From an uncultured Clostridia bacterium (GTDB lineage Bacteria; Bacillota; DTU014): 64,000 nucleotides of DNA. The stretch's first letter is position 1, and each line of letters opens with the position of its first letter. Below, in pieces: positions 54,291 through 63,992 of this stretch. The notes under the pieces were generated by a model. The model saw nothing but the letters and a program-made list of their open reading frames with translations, did no database searches and was not told where the DNA came from. Made by a program: the position numbers and the translations under genes. The stretch lies in assembly GCA_900016865.1 (NCBI GenBank), contig FIZI01000006.1:39224-103223 (forward strand). Reading direction: 5' to 3'.

Positions 54291-56102
54291 TTGACCCCAG
54301 ATAGACTAAGAGAGATGCTCGAGGACGGCGTGCTCATAGGCGATGGCGCCATGGGAACCTATCTTGCAGCCCTCTGTCCGCAGATGAGCGGGCCTGTGGA
54401 GTTGTTCAACCTGACAAGTCCGGAACTCGTCGCTTCTGTCCATCGAGACTATGTGAAAGCGGGAGCAAGGCTTATTGAGACAAACACCTTTGCTGCAAAC
54501 AGATGTCAGCTCCACAGGTTTGGCCGTTCTGATGAGGTAAGAGAGATCAACGCTGCCGGAGTGCGCATAGCCAAGGGCATTGCCGACGACGCTGTCTTGG
54601 TAGGAGGCGCGGTTGGGCCCGCGTCTATCGGTGAGTTCGCCCCATCTTCCGAGTCGGAGCTTAGAGATGTGTACAGAGAACAAATGGCTGCGCTGCTTGA
54701 AGCCGGGGTCGACCTGCTGGTGCTCGAGACCTTCTCGGACCTGTACGAGTTGCAGATAGCCCTCGAGACTGCGTTGAGTCTAAGCGATGTAGCTGTGATC
54801 TGCCAAGTCACTACCGTGGGCGGAACAGGCAGAGCCGAGTTGGGGCGGTTGAGGCGGCTTGCAGAGTTGGTACAAAAGGGAGCTGCTGCAGTCGGAGTCA
54901 ATTGCTCCGGGGGCCCGTCGGTAGTCTCAGAAGCAGTGTGTGAGTTGGCGAAACTGATCGATGCTCCCGCGTCTGCGTTTCCAAACGCTTCGATCCCCGA
55001 GTTGGTCGGGGGCAGGAGCCTGTACGGTGCCGATCCATCCTATTTTGGCAGTAGTGCCGCAAACTGCGTCGCGGCAGGAGCAGCCATAGTCGGAGGATGC
55101 TGCGGGACTACTCCGGCCCATATTGATGCGCTTGCCCGGTCCATTGACCAGAGCGGACTGCTCTTAAGAAAGCGCAAGTTTACATTGACCCTAAGAGAAA
55201 AACCGGGAGTTACTGCGCAGAAGTTCGGTGCTGCGCCGTTTGTAGAAAAGGCGAAGTCTGGCAAACCAACCGTAATCGCCGAATTGCACCCGCCGAAAAC
55301 GTGGTCGCTTTCGGCATTTGTTCACACTGGCAAGTGCCTGGCGAGGGACGGAGTCGACGCGTTTAGTGTTCCGGAGAACCCGGGCGCAAGAGTCCGGATG
55401 GACAGCTTAGTCGCAGGCTACATGCTTCAGAGGGAGACGGGAGTCCCTGCGATTATCCACATGACGTGCAGAGATAGGGGTCTGGTTGCACAACACTCGA
55501 GGGTATTGAGCCTTGCTGCAATGGATATACGTGCTGTGTTGGCTGTGACCGGCGATCCGCCCGGCGACCAGATGGGCCGTAGAGTCTCGGGCATGTACGA
55601 TATAGGCTCTTATGGGTTGATCGAGCTCATACAAGGCTACAACACCTCTCCCGACGCGCCATACAGGGTAAGTGTCGGGTGCGCGTTCAACGCAAATGCG
55701 GTTAGGTTGGATGCGGAAATAAAGCGCCTGAGACGCAAGATCGACTTGGGCGCAGATTTTGTGCAAACCCAGCCGATATGGACTTCATCGGCGGTCTATG
55801 AGATCCGCGACAGGCTGGGCGATCTTGGCGTACCCGTATTTGTCGGTGTTCTGCCCTTTGTCTCGCTCAGAAACGCAGAGGTCCTCAACAACGAGTTTCC
55901 GGGAATGAGAATACCCGAAGAGATTATGTCTCAGTTGCGCTCGACTCCACCAGAACAGGTGAGTTCTGTAGGCTTGAGACTTGCTCAGCAGGTTGCTGAG
56001 GCTGCACTTCGTTGCTTCAGCGGGGTGTACATCATTGCGCCCTTCAATCGGCTGGATGTCGCCTCACCGCTCGTCCGGCTTGCCGCGGGGTTCAGTAGAT
56101 GA
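54291..56102 (+). CDS. Fused homocysteine S-methyltransferase / methylenetetrahydrofolate reductase
   Basis: A 603-residue two-domain protein. The N-terminal half is a Zn-type homocysteine methyltransferase (LIGDGAMGTYLAAL, LIETNTFAANRC, GGAVGPAS), with the zinc cysteines in GVNCSGGP and GGCCGTTPAHI. The C-terminal half, from about residue 330, is a FAD-type MetF-like reductase (PTVIAELHPPKTW, RDRGLVAQHSRVLSL, VLAVTGDPPGD, FNANAVRLDAEIKRLRRKIDLGADFVQTQP). The same fusion is Bacillus YitJ. It can reduce methylene-THF and methylate homocysteine to methionine. Start: GGAGGAAG at 54275 fits TTG 54291; GTG 54282 and TTG 54270 are alternatives. Confidence 0.92.
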   Translation: MTPDRLREMLEDGVLIGDGAMGTYLAALCPQMSGPVELFNLTSPELVASVHRDYVKAGARLIETNTFAANRCQLHRFGRSDEVREINAAGVRIAKGIADDAVLVGGAVGPASIGEFAPSSESELRDVYREQMAALLEAGVDLLVLETFSDLYELQIALETALSLSDVAVICQVTTVGGTGRAELGRLRRLAELVQKGAAAVGVNCSGGPSVVSEAVCELAKLIDAPASAFPNASIPELVGGRSLYGADPSYFGSSAANCVAAGAAIVGGCCGTTPAHIDALARSIDQSGLLLRKRKFTLTLREKPGVTAQKFGAAPFVEKAKSGKPTVIAELHPPKTWSLSAFVHTGKCLARDGVDAFSVPENPGARVRMDSLVAGYMLQRETGVPAIIHMTCRDRGLVAQHSRVLSLAAMDIRAVLAVTGDPPGDQMGRRVSGMYDIGSYGLIELIQGYNTSPDAPYRVSVGCAFNANAVRLDAEIKRLRRKIDLGADFVQTQPIWTSSAVYEIRDRLGDLGVPVFVGVLPFVSLRNAEVLNNEFPGMRIPEEIMSQLRSTPPEQVSSVGLRLAQQVAEAALRCFSGVYIIAPFNRLDVASPLVRLAAGFSR

Positions 56103-56174
56103 CTCTCAGTAAACGGCTATGACAGCTGCTCTTGTGCGGGAAACCAGTACCTCTGCCACCTGGTCTGTTGCTAC

Positions 56175-56203
56175 CTTTTCATACGGTTGGACTGTGCTAT
56201 AAT
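56175..56203 (+). promoter_or_regulatory. Extended -10 promoter upstream of the mini-YchF gene and aspS
   Basis: TATAAT (56198-56203) preceded by TGC, with CTTTTC (56175-56180) as a weak -35 at 17 bp. Transcription should start near 56210, so it would carry the mini-YchF gene and aspS. Confidence 0.6.
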
Positions 56204-56205
56204 AT

Positions 56206-56694
56206 ATGGGATATCTGAGAGCGAGCTGGGAGAGTTTAGCGCTCACCTGCGGTGTAGTTGGGCTATCAATGTTATGCAGGAGTACGCTATCGCATCTTCT
56301 TTCAGGGTCAAACACAAGCGACTCTAGATCGACACCGAGCAGACCAACTGCCAATACGGCTATGGCACGTGTGCCCGACAACCGCATAGATTACCTCTCG
56401 CCGGTATGTGCTGCGGCGAAGATTACATATGCGCAGGTGACGCTGTCTGACCTGCCCGGGCTGGTAAGTGAACCGCCTTCAGGTAGGAGCTACAGCAGTA
56501 GGTTTCTACCGGGCATTCCCCATACATATGACTCACTTGACCTCATATCGCTCTTGATGGTGGGAAAGGATGAAGTCAGAGCGTGGACGATGAAGAAGGG
56601 AACGCTTCGGCTCGAGGGCAGGGATTACGGAGTACAGGACGGAGACGTTGTAGAGTTTCGGTTCAATGTGCGACAGGAGTTGGAGGAGTGGTAG
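56206..56694 (+). CDS. Miniature, degenerate YchF-like protein upstream of aspS
   Basis: A frame of 162 codons whose sequence aligns without gaps to the first 105 residues of YchF and then jumps to its C-terminal end. Landmarks: LTCGVVGLSMLCRSTLSHLL corresponds to the P-loop region, but the GxxxxGKS lysine is replaced (LCRS). ARVPDNRIDYLSP corresponds to the switch region and SDLPGLVSE to the G3 motif, and RFLPGI follows. Then GKDEVRAWTMKKG and LRLEGRDYGVQDGDVVEFRFNV match the YchF TGS/DUF933 end. The coiled-coil domain, the base-specificity motif and part of the TGS domain are missing. The start is unclear: ATG 56206 is upstream of the likely transcription start, and no normal start lies near GGGAGAG (56228). 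It sits 1 bp before aspS. Confidence 0.6.
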   Translation: MGYLRASWESLALTCGVVGLSMLCRSTLSHLLSGSNTSDSRSTPSRPTANTAMARVPDNRIDYLSPVCAAAKITYAQVTLSDLPGLVSEPPSGRSYSSRFLPGIPHTYDSLDLISLLMVGKDEVRAWTMKKGTLRLEGRDYGVQDGDVVEFRFNVRQELEEW

Positions 56695-56695
56695 T

Positions 56696-58468
56696 ATGTT
56701 GCGGACCCACACTTGCGGCGATCTGAGTAAACAGCATATTGGAGAGAGGGTCACGCTTTGTGGTTGGGTACAGAGTGTTCGTGACCATGGTGGCGTGATA
56801 TTTATCAACTTGAGAGACAGATATGGTGAAACTCAGATTGTCTGTGACCCGAGAAGAGACCAAGAGAGCCATAGAGAGGCCGAGCGGGTTCGCAAAGAAT
56901 GGGTGGTCAGGGCTAGTGGAGTTGTAGAGGCACGCCCGCCAGAGTCCCTGAATCCAAACATGGCTACGGGCGAGATCGAGATTGCGTGTGACAAGCTTGA
57001 AACGCTCAGTGTAGCGCAAACTCCACCTTTAGAGATAGACGACAGCAAAGTTGCCAACGAGGAGATTCGACTGAGGTATCGATATCTAGACCTTCGAAGG
57101 CCATCTATGCAGCGAAACCTCACGATTCGCCATAGAGTGGCTCAGGCTGTCCGCCAGTACTTGTCCGATCGGGGCTTTTTGGAAATCGAGACACCTCTGT
57201 TTGTGCGCAGTACGCCTGAAGGCGCGCGTGACTTTGTAGTTCCGAGCAGGCTTTATCCAGGGAGGTTTTACGCTCTTCCTCAGAGCCCGCAGTTGTACAA
57301 GCAGCTCCTGATGGTCGCAGGAGTGGACAGGTACTTCCAGTTGGCTCCGTGTTTTCGCGACGAGGACCAGAGGGCCGATAGACAGCCTGTCCATACTCAG
57401 ATCGACTTGGAAATGAGCTTTGTTGACGAGGCGGACGTCTTTGAAGTGGTCGAGGGAATTGTCGCCACAGCCTTCAAGGCAGGCTCCGGGATCGAGGTCG
57501 CGACGGGGTTTCCGAGGATGTCCTATCAGGAGGCCATAGACCGCTATGGCCTTGATAAGCCGGACACGCGCTTTGGCATGGAACTCATTGATTACACAGA
57601 CCTGGTTGCAGACTGCGGGTTTTCCATTTTCTCCAAGGCTGTTGCAAATGGGGGACAAGTTAAGGGACTCAATATCAAGGGTGGAGCCACGATGCCCAGG
57701 CGCGAGATTGATGAGCTGGGCGAATTCGTTAAGATATACAAGGCAAAGGGCCTGGCTTGGATGCGTGTTACGGATGACGGCCTGGAATCCAGCATAGCTA
57801 AGTTCTTCACTGAACAGGAACTAACCGCTATTCGAGAGCGCGCTCAAGCTGAGCCTTCAGACTTGTTGGTGTTTGTGGCGGACACACCCAAGGTCGTAGC
57901 TACGTCTTTGGGGTGGCTCAGAAATCACTTGGCCCGCAAGCTGGACCTCATTCCGGATGACGTCTACAACTTCATCTGGATTACTGACTTCCCTATGTTT
58001 GACTGGAACGAAGAAGAGAACAGATGGGAGCCTATGCACCACATGTTCACAATGCCAAAGCAGGAGGACATGCAGTTCCTTGCCTCGGACCCGGGCAGGG
58101 TCAAGGGCAGGCTGTACGACCTCGTGCTCAACGGCATGGAGCTTGGCAGTGGCAGCATAAGGATAAACAGGCCTGATATACAAGCCGAGGTTATGAATGT
58201 GATCGGCATGGACCGGGCAGAGGCTGAACGCCGTTTTGGGTTCTTGCTCAAGGCATTTGACTTCGGCGCTCCGCCTCATGGCGGGTTTGCCCTTGGGCTT
58301 GACCGACTGGTTGCGCAGATAGCGCAGGCAGAGAGTATGCGCGACGTCATAGCATTCCCGTACGCGTCTGGAGTGTCTTTGGTCGACGGTTCGCCCGCGG
58401 AGATCGACGAGCAACAACTGCGGGAGCTCAGAATACGTGTTGTCGGTACCGAAGGCGACCAGAAGTAA
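56696..58468 (+). CDS. aspS: Aspartyl-tRNA synthetase
   Basis: AspRS charges tRNA-Asp. The 590-residue bacterial-type enzyme has the OB-fold anticodon domain (RTHTCGDLSKQHIGERVTLCGWVQSVRDHGG, in pieces) and class II motif 2 (FRDEDQRADRQPVHTQIDLEMSF, in part). It also has the inserted GAD domain (about 285-415) and motif 3 (GGFALGLDRLVAQIAQ). ATG 56696 lies 10 bp after GGAGG, which is inside the mini-YchF gene. A separate asnS also exists in the window, so this may be the discriminating type, though that cannot be proven from sequence. xylB follows after 32 bp. Confidence 0.96.
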   Translation: MLRTHTCGDLSKQHIGERVTLCGWVQSVRDHGGVIFINLRDRYGETQIVCDPRRDQESHREAERVRKEWVVRASGVVEARPPESLNPNMATGEIEIACDKLETLSVAQTPPLEIDDSKVANEEIRLRYRYLDLRRPSMQRNLTIRHRVAQAVRQYLSDRGFLEIETPLFVRSTPEGARDFVVPSRLYPGRFYALPQSPQLYKQLLMVAGVDRYFQLAPCFRDEDQRADRQPVHTQIDLEMSFVDEADVFEVVEGIVATAFKAGSGIEVATGFPRMSYQEAIDRYGLDKPDTRFGMELIDYTDLVADCGFSIFSKAVANGGQVKGLNIKGGATMPRREIDELGEFVKIYKAKGLAWMRVTDDGLESSIAKFFTEQELTAIRERAQAEPSDLLVFVADTPKVVATSLGWLRNHLARKLDLIPDDVYNFIWITDFPMFDWNEEENRWEPMHHMFTMPKQEDMQFLASDPGRVKGRLYDLVLNGMELGSGSIRINRPDIQAEVMNVIGMDRAEAERRFGFLLKAFDFGAPPHGGFALGLDRLVAQIAQAESMRDVIAFPYASGVSLVDGSPAEIDEQQLRELRIRVVGTEGDQK

Positions 58469-58500
58469 GTGTCTAGAAGGAAGCTGTGGAGGTGGGTGTC

Positions 58501-60030
58501 GTGGGTTTTTTCCTTGGCATCGACATCGGAACAAGTGCAACCAAGGCGATCGTGATTGACGGTGACGGCAGAGTGGTTGGTAGCGGTACTGTTGAGTATC
58601 CTCTGTACACACCTAGACCGAATTGGGCTGAGCAGGATCCGGAGGATTGGTGGAAGGGCACTGTCGGCTCTACTCGTCGAGCCATAGAGTCCGCAGGGAT
58701 AAGTGGTGATGATATCTCTGGAATAGGGTTTTCAGGACAGATGCATGGTGCTGTGTTGTTGGATTCTGCTGACAGAGTACTCAGACCAGCAATACTCTGG
58801 TGTGACCAGCGCACAGCGCAAGAGTGCGACGAGATCACTGAGACGGTCGGCGCGAGGCGCCTCTTGGAGTTGACTTACAACAAGGCACTTGCAGGCTTCA
58901 CAGCTCCGAAGATACTTTGGGTGAGAAAGAACGAGCCCGAGATATATGAAAAGGTTCGTAAGGTGCTATTGCCTAAAGACTACATACGGTTCCGCATGAC
59001 AGGGGAGTACGCTACCGAAGTGTCGGATGCTTCCGGTACTCTGCTGTTTGATGTGAAAAACCGCACCTGGTCGAATGAGATGTTGGACGAGCTGGAGATA
59101 CCGCGAGAGTTCATGCCGGACTGCTATGAGTCTCCAGTTGTGAGCGGCCAGGTCAGCACAGAAGCTGCGTCCGAACTGGGAATCAAGCCCGGGATTCCGG
59201 TAGTAGGCGGCGGAGGCGACAATGCGGCAGGAGCCGTAGGCAACGGTATTGTGCATTCGGGTCTTACCTGGGTCACTGTTGGGACGAGTGGAGTCGTCTT
59301 TGCACATATGGACGAAGTCGATCTGGACGAAGAGGGCAGACTTCATACGTTCTGTCACGCAGTCCCCGGGAAGTGGCACGTCATGGGCGTTACTCTGGCT
59401 GCAGGAGGGTCGCTGCAGTGGTTTAGAAACAACCTGTGCGAGTCAGAGCGGTCAGTCGCGGGGCTGATGGGCAAGGACGCGTACGAGTTGATTACTGCTG
59501 AAGCTGCTACTGTGGAGATTTTGAGTGAGGGCCTTTTCTTCCTCCCGTACCTGTCCGGTGAGCGGACTCCTTACCCTGATCCGAACGCTCGAGGCGTGTT
59601 TTTTGGCTTGTCACTAAGGCACACAAAAGCCCACATGGCTCGTGCAATCCTAGAGGGCGTTGCTTACAGCCTGTCGGATTGCCTGGATCTTGTGAGGACG
59701 CTCGTGCCTGACGTGAGCGAGATCAGGGCATCAGGCGGAGGAGCAAGGAGCGACCTGTGGCGTCAGATTTTGGCTGACGTCTTTAAGACAAGGATGACAA
59801 CGACCAACGCGACTGAAGGGCCTGCCTTTGGTGCAGCATTGTTGGCAGCGGTTGGAGTCGGGCACTTTAGCTCAGTAGAAGAGGCCTGCGATCATTGTGT
59901 GCGCATTGAGTCCAGCCTAGACCCGGTTGAGTCCAATGCCGCTCGCTATGAGAAAGGCAAGGCGCTGTACAGATCGCTTTACCCTGCCCTCAAGGATGCC
60001 TTTGACAGGAATGCCGAACTACTGAGCTGA
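58501..60030 (+). CDS. xylB: Xylulokinase
   Basis: XylB phosphorylates D-xylulose to xylulose 5-phosphate. The 509-residue FGGY-family kinase has GIDIGTSATKAIVID, the conserved IGFSGQMHGAVLLD, LWCDQRTAQEC, GGGGDNAAGAVGNG, LPYLSGERTPYPDPNARG and the C-terminal ASGGGARSDLWRQILADVF. The QMHG motif is diagnostic of xylulokinase rather than glycerol kinase. GTG 58501 is 8 bp after GGAGG. No xylose isomerase lies next to it, so the gene is likely a moved or lone member of the xylose pathway. Confidence 0.93.
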   Translation: MGFFLGIDIGTSATKAIVIDGDGRVVGSGTVEYPLYTPRPNWAEQDPEDWWKGTVGSTRRAIESAGISGDDISGIGFSGQMHGAVLLDSADRVLRPAILWCDQRTAQECDEITETVGARRLLELTYNKALAGFTAPKILWVRKNEPEIYEKVRKVLLPKDYIRFRMTGEYATEVSDASGTLLFDVKNRTWSNEMLDELEIPREFMPDCYESPVVSGQVSTEAASELGIKPGIPVVGGGGDNAAGAVGNGIVHSGLTWVTVGTSGVVFAHMDEVDLDEEGRLHTFCHAVPGKWHVMGVTLAAGGSLQWFRNNLCESERSVAGLMGKDAYELITAEAATVEILSEGLFFLPYLSGERTPYPDPNARGVFFGLSLRHTKAHMARAILEGVAYSLSDCLDLVRTLVPDVSEIRASGGGARSDLWRQILADVFKTRMTTTNATEGPAFGAALLAAVGVGHFSSVEEACDHCVRIESSLDPVESNAARYEKGKALYRSLYPALKDAFDRNAELLS

Positions 60031-60091
60031 CATCATTGCTTGGGCTGTTCTGCCGCAGTATATCGCTGGAGCGGATTGGGAGGAAGGTAGT

Positions 60092-61171
60092 ATGTCGTTG
60101 TCGGTTGGCCTCGTGGGTATGCCCAATGTTGGCAAGTCCACTCTGCTCAATGCTCTGTCAAATGCTCGCGCAGAAGCAGCCAACTATCCGTTTTGCACTA
60201 TAGACAAGAATGTCGGCGTTGTCGAGGTCCCGGACGACTCGCTCCTTCGGTTGAGGGATGCCCTCCAACCGAAGGAGTGCGTCGCTTCGACTATACAGAT
60301 CATTGATATCGCTGGGTTGGTCAGAGGAGCGAGTCGAGGAGAAGGCCTTGGAAACCGGTTTTTGGCGCATATACGAGAGGTGGACGCCATAGCGCATGTT
60401 GTCAGGTGCTTCGAGGACCCTGAGGTGGCTCATGTCGATGGTGGTGTAGATCCGATTCGAGACATCGATGTGGTCGAAACCGAGCTGTCTATAGCGGATC
60501 TGGAGTCCGCGGAGAGGACTCTGGAGCGAGAACGCAAAGTCCACACTGACACTGCCAAGAAGCGAGTTGGGGTTCTTGAGAGAATCGTGGAGGCTTTGGA
60601 TGCGGGCTCTGCAATAAGAGACATCGGCCTTACAAAGGACGAGCTGAGTCTTGTTAACGACCACAACTTCTTGACTGCGAAGCCCGTGTTGTACGTAGCC
60701 AATACAAATAGTGAAGACTTCCGCACAGTGCCTCCACTAGTCTCAGCAGTCATAGATCGGGTTAGGCCTGCAGACGTGGTTGTCATCAACGCAAGACTCG
60801 AGTGCGAACTTGCCGAGCTTCCAGATGACGACCGGACTGAGTTAATGAGTGAGATAGGCCTTGATGTGCCTGGGACAGTGAATCTGGTGAGACATCTGTT
60901 CAACTTGCTCGGTCTAATCAACTTCTACACTATCGCGAACAACAAGTTGCAGGCGTGGAAGATTCCTTACGGCACGGACGCGCACACTGCTGCCGGGATG
61001 ATTCACTCAGACATGAAACGAGGCTTTGTCAGGGCAGAGATCGCCAAGGTCGAGGACGTAGTGAAGTACGGGCCGTTTTCTGAGTTGCGCAAGCGCGGTC
61101 TCGTCAGGGCCGAGGGGCGAGAGTACATCATCGAACCCGAGGATGTTGTACACATCCTGTTTTCCGTTTGA
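60092..61171 (+). CDS. ychF: Obg-like ATPase YchF
   Basis: YchF is a universally conserved ATPase of the OBG group that binds ribosomes and acts in stress responses. The 359-residue protein is full length: P-loop GMPNVGKSTLLNAL, switch VGVVEVPDDSL, G3 IIDIAGLVRGASRGEGLG, the coiled-coil segment (about 130-180), a NTNS-type base-recognition loop (VLYVANTNSED) and the TGS domain ending in LVRAEGREYIIEPEDVVHILFSV. It is the intact counterpart of the miniature copy 3.4 kb upstream. ATG 60092 follows GGGAGGAAGG. Confidence 0.96.
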   Translation: MSLSVGLVGMPNVGKSTLLNALSNARAEAANYPFCTIDKNVGVVEVPDDSLLRLRDALQPKECVASTIQIIDIAGLVRGASRGEGLGNRFLAHIREVDAIAHVVRCFEDPEVAHVDGGVDPIRDIDVVETELSIADLESAERTLERERKVHTDTAKKRVGVLERIVEALDAGSAIRDIGLTKDELSLVNDHNFLTAKPVLYVANTNSEDFRTVPPLVSAVIDRVRPADVVVINARLECELAELPDDDRTELMSEIGLDVPGTVNLVRHLFNLLGLINFYTIANNKLQAWKIPYGTDAHTAAGMIHSDMKRGFVRAEIAKVEDVVKYGPFSELRKRGLVRAEGREYIIEPEDVVHILFSV

Positions 61172-61295
61172 GCCGGCTGCTCAGAGTAGCGGTTAGGCCT
61201 TGGCCGAAGGAGTGTTCATAGGTGCGGCGAATAGGATAACATAAAGATGGGTGTCAGATCTCCCGGTATACTCACCTGTCAGGAGGTCGATTACA

Positions 61296-62501
61296 GTGAT
61301 ACGAAAGCCCAAGAACGCGCTCTTTAGTCGAGGTTTTTCGCCTGTGGTTTTGGCGATTGCACTTGTTGTCGTCCTGATGTTCGCTGACGCCGCATTCGCC
61401 GATACCCCGATTCAGGTCGAGCTACAGCTCGTCGTGGAGGATCAGGGACTCAAACTGGATGTCTGGGTCGATAGGCCTACTTATCAGGTTGGCGAAAACA
61501 TAACTGTCTACGCTCGGACTTCACGTGACGCGTATGTCTACATATTCAACGTCAGTCCTACAGGCGAAGTCATTCCACTGCTGCCAAGCTCGCGGGAGAC
61601 AAGCAATTTCGTCAGAGCGGGACAGGTTCTTCGTTTGCCGCGGGGCAATTACAGGATCACGGCTGACAAACCTGGTGTAGAGTACCTAGTTGCCATTGCG
61701 ACCATTCGGCCGATGAACACCGAGTCGTACTGGATAAAACGTGCCATGGATTCGGCAAGGATGGGCGCACCGCTCATAAGCACCCCTGAGGGGTTTCTTG
61801 ACCGACTCCGCTGGGCGGAGCTTCAGCCTTTTCATGCAGATGCGTACGCGGCGACTGTGATTTCATTCGTCATTGAAGAGCCGTACTACTGGCGTTTAGG
61901 CAATCTGAGCGTCTCCAGTACTCCGGCTGGCGCATTGGTCTTTGTAGACGGCAGACAGGTTGGGGTGACTCCGTGCACTGTGCGCGACCTAGTCTCAGGA
62001 TATCACGAGGTGACGCTAGTCAAAGAAGGCTATCGAACAGTCATTGATCAGGTCGCGGTCAGGAGCGGAGCAACTGAATACAAGAGCTACTCCCTTACGA
62101 TGCTCGGAACACACGTGCCTACTGAAAGGGTCATCTTTGGGCCTTGGAGGATTTCGATCAAACGCGAAAATGACAGCGCGACCAGAACGTTCTCTGCAGA
62201 TCTCGGCTACTCAGGAACCATCCAAGTCCGCGCTAGAGAGTCGTATGACGGGAAGCTGTATCAGATCGAAGGCCTGCTCACAGTCCAGCCGACGGGGTCA
62301 GTGACCCAGGTGTTCTTCTTGCCTGCAAGCTCAGTCACTGAAGCGGATCGCGGCAGGACGATAACCAGCACTGCGGGCCCGTTTAGAGTGTTGACTACTA
62401 TAGAGAACGTAGAGCTCACCGAGAAAGGATCAGTGTTCTCATCCAAGTACCTTAGTTCCATTACTCTCAGCATACAGGTGGTTTGGACCGGCAATGTCTA
62501 G
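61296..62501 (+). CDS. Secreted DUF4384 and PEGA-domain protein
   Basis: A 401-residue exported protein. The N-terminal signal peptide (about residues 1-36) is basic KPKNALFSR, then hydrophobic PVVLAIALVVVLMFADAAFA. Residues about 40-140 look like DUF4384 (LKLDVWVDRPTYQVGENITVYA; AYVYIFNVSPTGEVIPLLPS), and residues about 205-270 form a PEGA domain (LSVSSTPAGALVFVDGRQVGVTPCTVRDLVSGYHEV, read in pieces). A C-terminal beta-rich region follows. It probably acts at the cell surface, but no function can be assigned. GTG 61296 lies 9 bp after AGGAGG. ychF is upstream, and asnS follows after 58 bp. Confidence 0.87.
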   Translation: MIRKPKNALFSRGFSPVVLAIALVVVLMFADAAFADTPIQVELQLVVEDQGLKLDVWVDRPTYQVGENITVYARTSRDAYVYIFNVSPTGEVIPLLPSSRETSNFVRAGQVLRLPRGNYRITADKPGVEYLVAIATIRPMNTESYWIKRAMDSARMGAPLISTPEGFLDRLRWAELQPFHADAYAATVISFVIEEPYYWRLGNLSVSSTPAGALVFVDGRQVGVTPCTVRDLVSGYHEVTLVKEGYRTVIDQVAVRSGATEYKSYSLTMLGTHVPTERVIFGPWRISIKRENDSATRTFSADLGYSGTIQVRARESYDGKLYQIEGLLTVQPTGSVTQVFFLPASSVTEADRGRTITSTAGPFRVLTTIENVELTEKGSVFSSKYLSSITLSIQVVWTGNV

Positions 62502-62518
62502 CGAGATGTGAAGGCTAT

Positions 62519-62541
62519 CCGCTCATATTGAGCGGGTATTT
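62519..62541 (+). terminator. Short hairpin before asnS
   Basis: CCGCTCA and TGAGCGG (62519-62525 and 62529-62535) form a perfect 7-bp stem, followed by GTATTT. The T run is weak, so it may be a weak terminator or a leader element. Confidence 0.4.
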
Positions 62542-62559
62542 AGTGGGGTGTATGAGCAG

Positions 62560-63852
62560 ATGAACCAGGTTTACATCGAGGACATATCCAAGTATGTTGG
62601 CGAGCGAGTGACTATATCGGGCTGGCTTTACAACAAGCGTTCAAGCGGCAAGATCCACTTTTTGATCGTCCGCGACGGAACCGGCTTTGTGCAGGCCGTA
62701 GCCTCCAAGTCGGATGTCGGAGAAGAGGCCTTCGAACTCCTAAAAGGAGTTACTCAAGAGTCTTCCTTGCGGGTATCCGGTACAGTGCGTGCAGACGAAA
62801 GGGCTCCAGGCGGGTTCGAGCTTCTGATGGATGGAGTCGAAGTGGTTCAGATTGCCCGCGAGTATCCGATTAGCCTGAAAGAGCACGGTGTCGACTTCCT
62901 GATGCAGTATCGTCACTTGTGGCTGCGCACTCCTCGCCAGCATGCCATCATGCGAATCAGGGCAGAAGTGATAGCAGCGTGTCGCTCGTTCCTCGATAAC
63001 AATGGTTTCTTGCTCATCGACGCTCCTGTGCTCACCCCTGCTGCGTGTGAGGGTACGACAACCCTGTTTGAGACCGACTATTTCGGAGACAAGGCCTATA
63101 TGTCTCAGAGTGGGCAGCTCTATATGGAAGCAGCAGCCATGGCGTTCGGCAGAGTGTACTGTTTTGGGCCGACGTTTCGCGCAGAGAAGTCCAAGACCAG
63201 ACGACATTTGATGGAGTTCTGGATGGTGGAGCCCGAAATGGCTTACGTCGAGCTCGATGAGAGCTTGTGCATCCAGGAGCAGATGGTGACGTACATTGTG
63301 AGGCAGGTCTTGTCCAAGAGGCAGCGGGAGCTTCAGACCCTCGAGAGGAACACAGATATTCTCGAAAAGGTCTCACCGCCGTTTCCGCGCATCACCTATA
63401 CAGAAGCGCTCGACATACTCAAACAAAACGGCGTAGAGCTGGAGTTTGGGGATGATTTCGGCGGGGGAGACGAGACGATTCTCGCAAGCCAGTTCGATAG
63501 GCCGGTTTTTGTAACCAGATACCCCACGAAGGCGAAAGCGTTTTACATGAAACCAGATCCGGACAACCCTGAAGTCGTATTGTGCGCTGACCTGCTGGCT
63601 CCTGAGGGGTATGGAGAAATAATCGGAGGCGGACAGCGTATAGATGATCCGGAGCTGCTGAGAAGAAGGATTGAGGAACACAACCTTCCGATTGAGGCGT
63701 ATCAGTGGTATCTCGATCTTAGGGAGTACGGTTCTGTGCCTCACTCCGGGTTTGGCCTAGGAATCGAAAGGCTAGTCGCGTGGATCTGCGGACTAGATCA
63801 TATCAGGGAGACCTCGCCGTTCCCGCGCATGCTCTATCGCATCTATCCGTAG
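62560..63852 (+). CDS. asnS: Asparaginyl-tRNA synthetase
   Basis: AsnRS charges tRNA-Asn directly. The 430-residue class IIb enzyme has an N-terminal OB-fold ([30 protein letters not shown], in part), motif 1, motif 2 ([28 protein letters not shown], in part) and motif 3 ([15 protein letters not shown]). It also has [19 protein letters not shown]. Its presence implies direct rather than amidotransferase-based Asn-tRNA synthesis. ATG 62560 is preferred on family length; GTG 62548 is the in-frame alternative, and only a weak GGGG site precedes. Confidence 0.95.
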   Translation: MNQVYIEDISKYVGERVTISGWLYNKRSSGKIHFLIVRDGTGFVQAVASKSDVGEEAFELLKGVTQESSLRVSGTVRADERAPGGFELLMDGVEVVQIAREYPISLKEHGVDFLMQYRHLWLRTPRQHAIMRIRAEVIAACRSFLDNNGFLLIDAPVLTPAACEGTTTLFETDYFGDKAYMSQSGQLYMEAAAMAFGRVYCFGPTFRAEKSKTRRHLMEFWMVEPEMAYVELDESLCIQEQMVTYIVRQVLSKRQRELQTLERNTDILEKVSPPFPRITYTEALDILKQNGVELEFGDDFGGGDETILASQFDRPVFVTRYPTKAKAFYMKPDPDNPEVVLCADLLAPEGYGEIIGGGQRIDDPELLRRRIEEHNLPIEAYQWYLDLREYGSVPHSGFGLGIERLVAWICGLDHIRETSPFPRMLYRIYP

Positions 63853-63934
63853 GTCTGCCGGCAGTGTAGTGAGTGTTCCGAAGTCATAAGTTTCGTAACG
63901 AGCGCTAGTCTCTACCCGCTAAAACCGCAAGAAA

Positions 63935-63992
63935 ATACCCGAGCTTCGCAAGCAACTGCATGGAATTGCTCTGCAAGCTCGGGTATAGTTTT
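63935..63992. terminator. Strong terminator downstream of asnS, probably bidirectional
   Basis: ATACCCGAGCTT (63935-63946) pairs exactly with AAGCTCGGGTAT (63975-63986), with a further AGCAA/TTGCT inner stem. AGTTTTGG follows on one side and AAAA precedes on the other. Confidence 0.85.

Noticed and set aside
56106-56387. Minus-strand frame of 93 codons near the mini-YchF start
   Set aside because: It is antisense to the YchF-like sequence and has no ribosome-binding site or family pattern.
57857-58612. Minus-strand frame of 251 codons opposite aspS
   Set aside because: It lies antisense to aspS motif 3 and the C-terminal domain and has no recognisable protein pattern.
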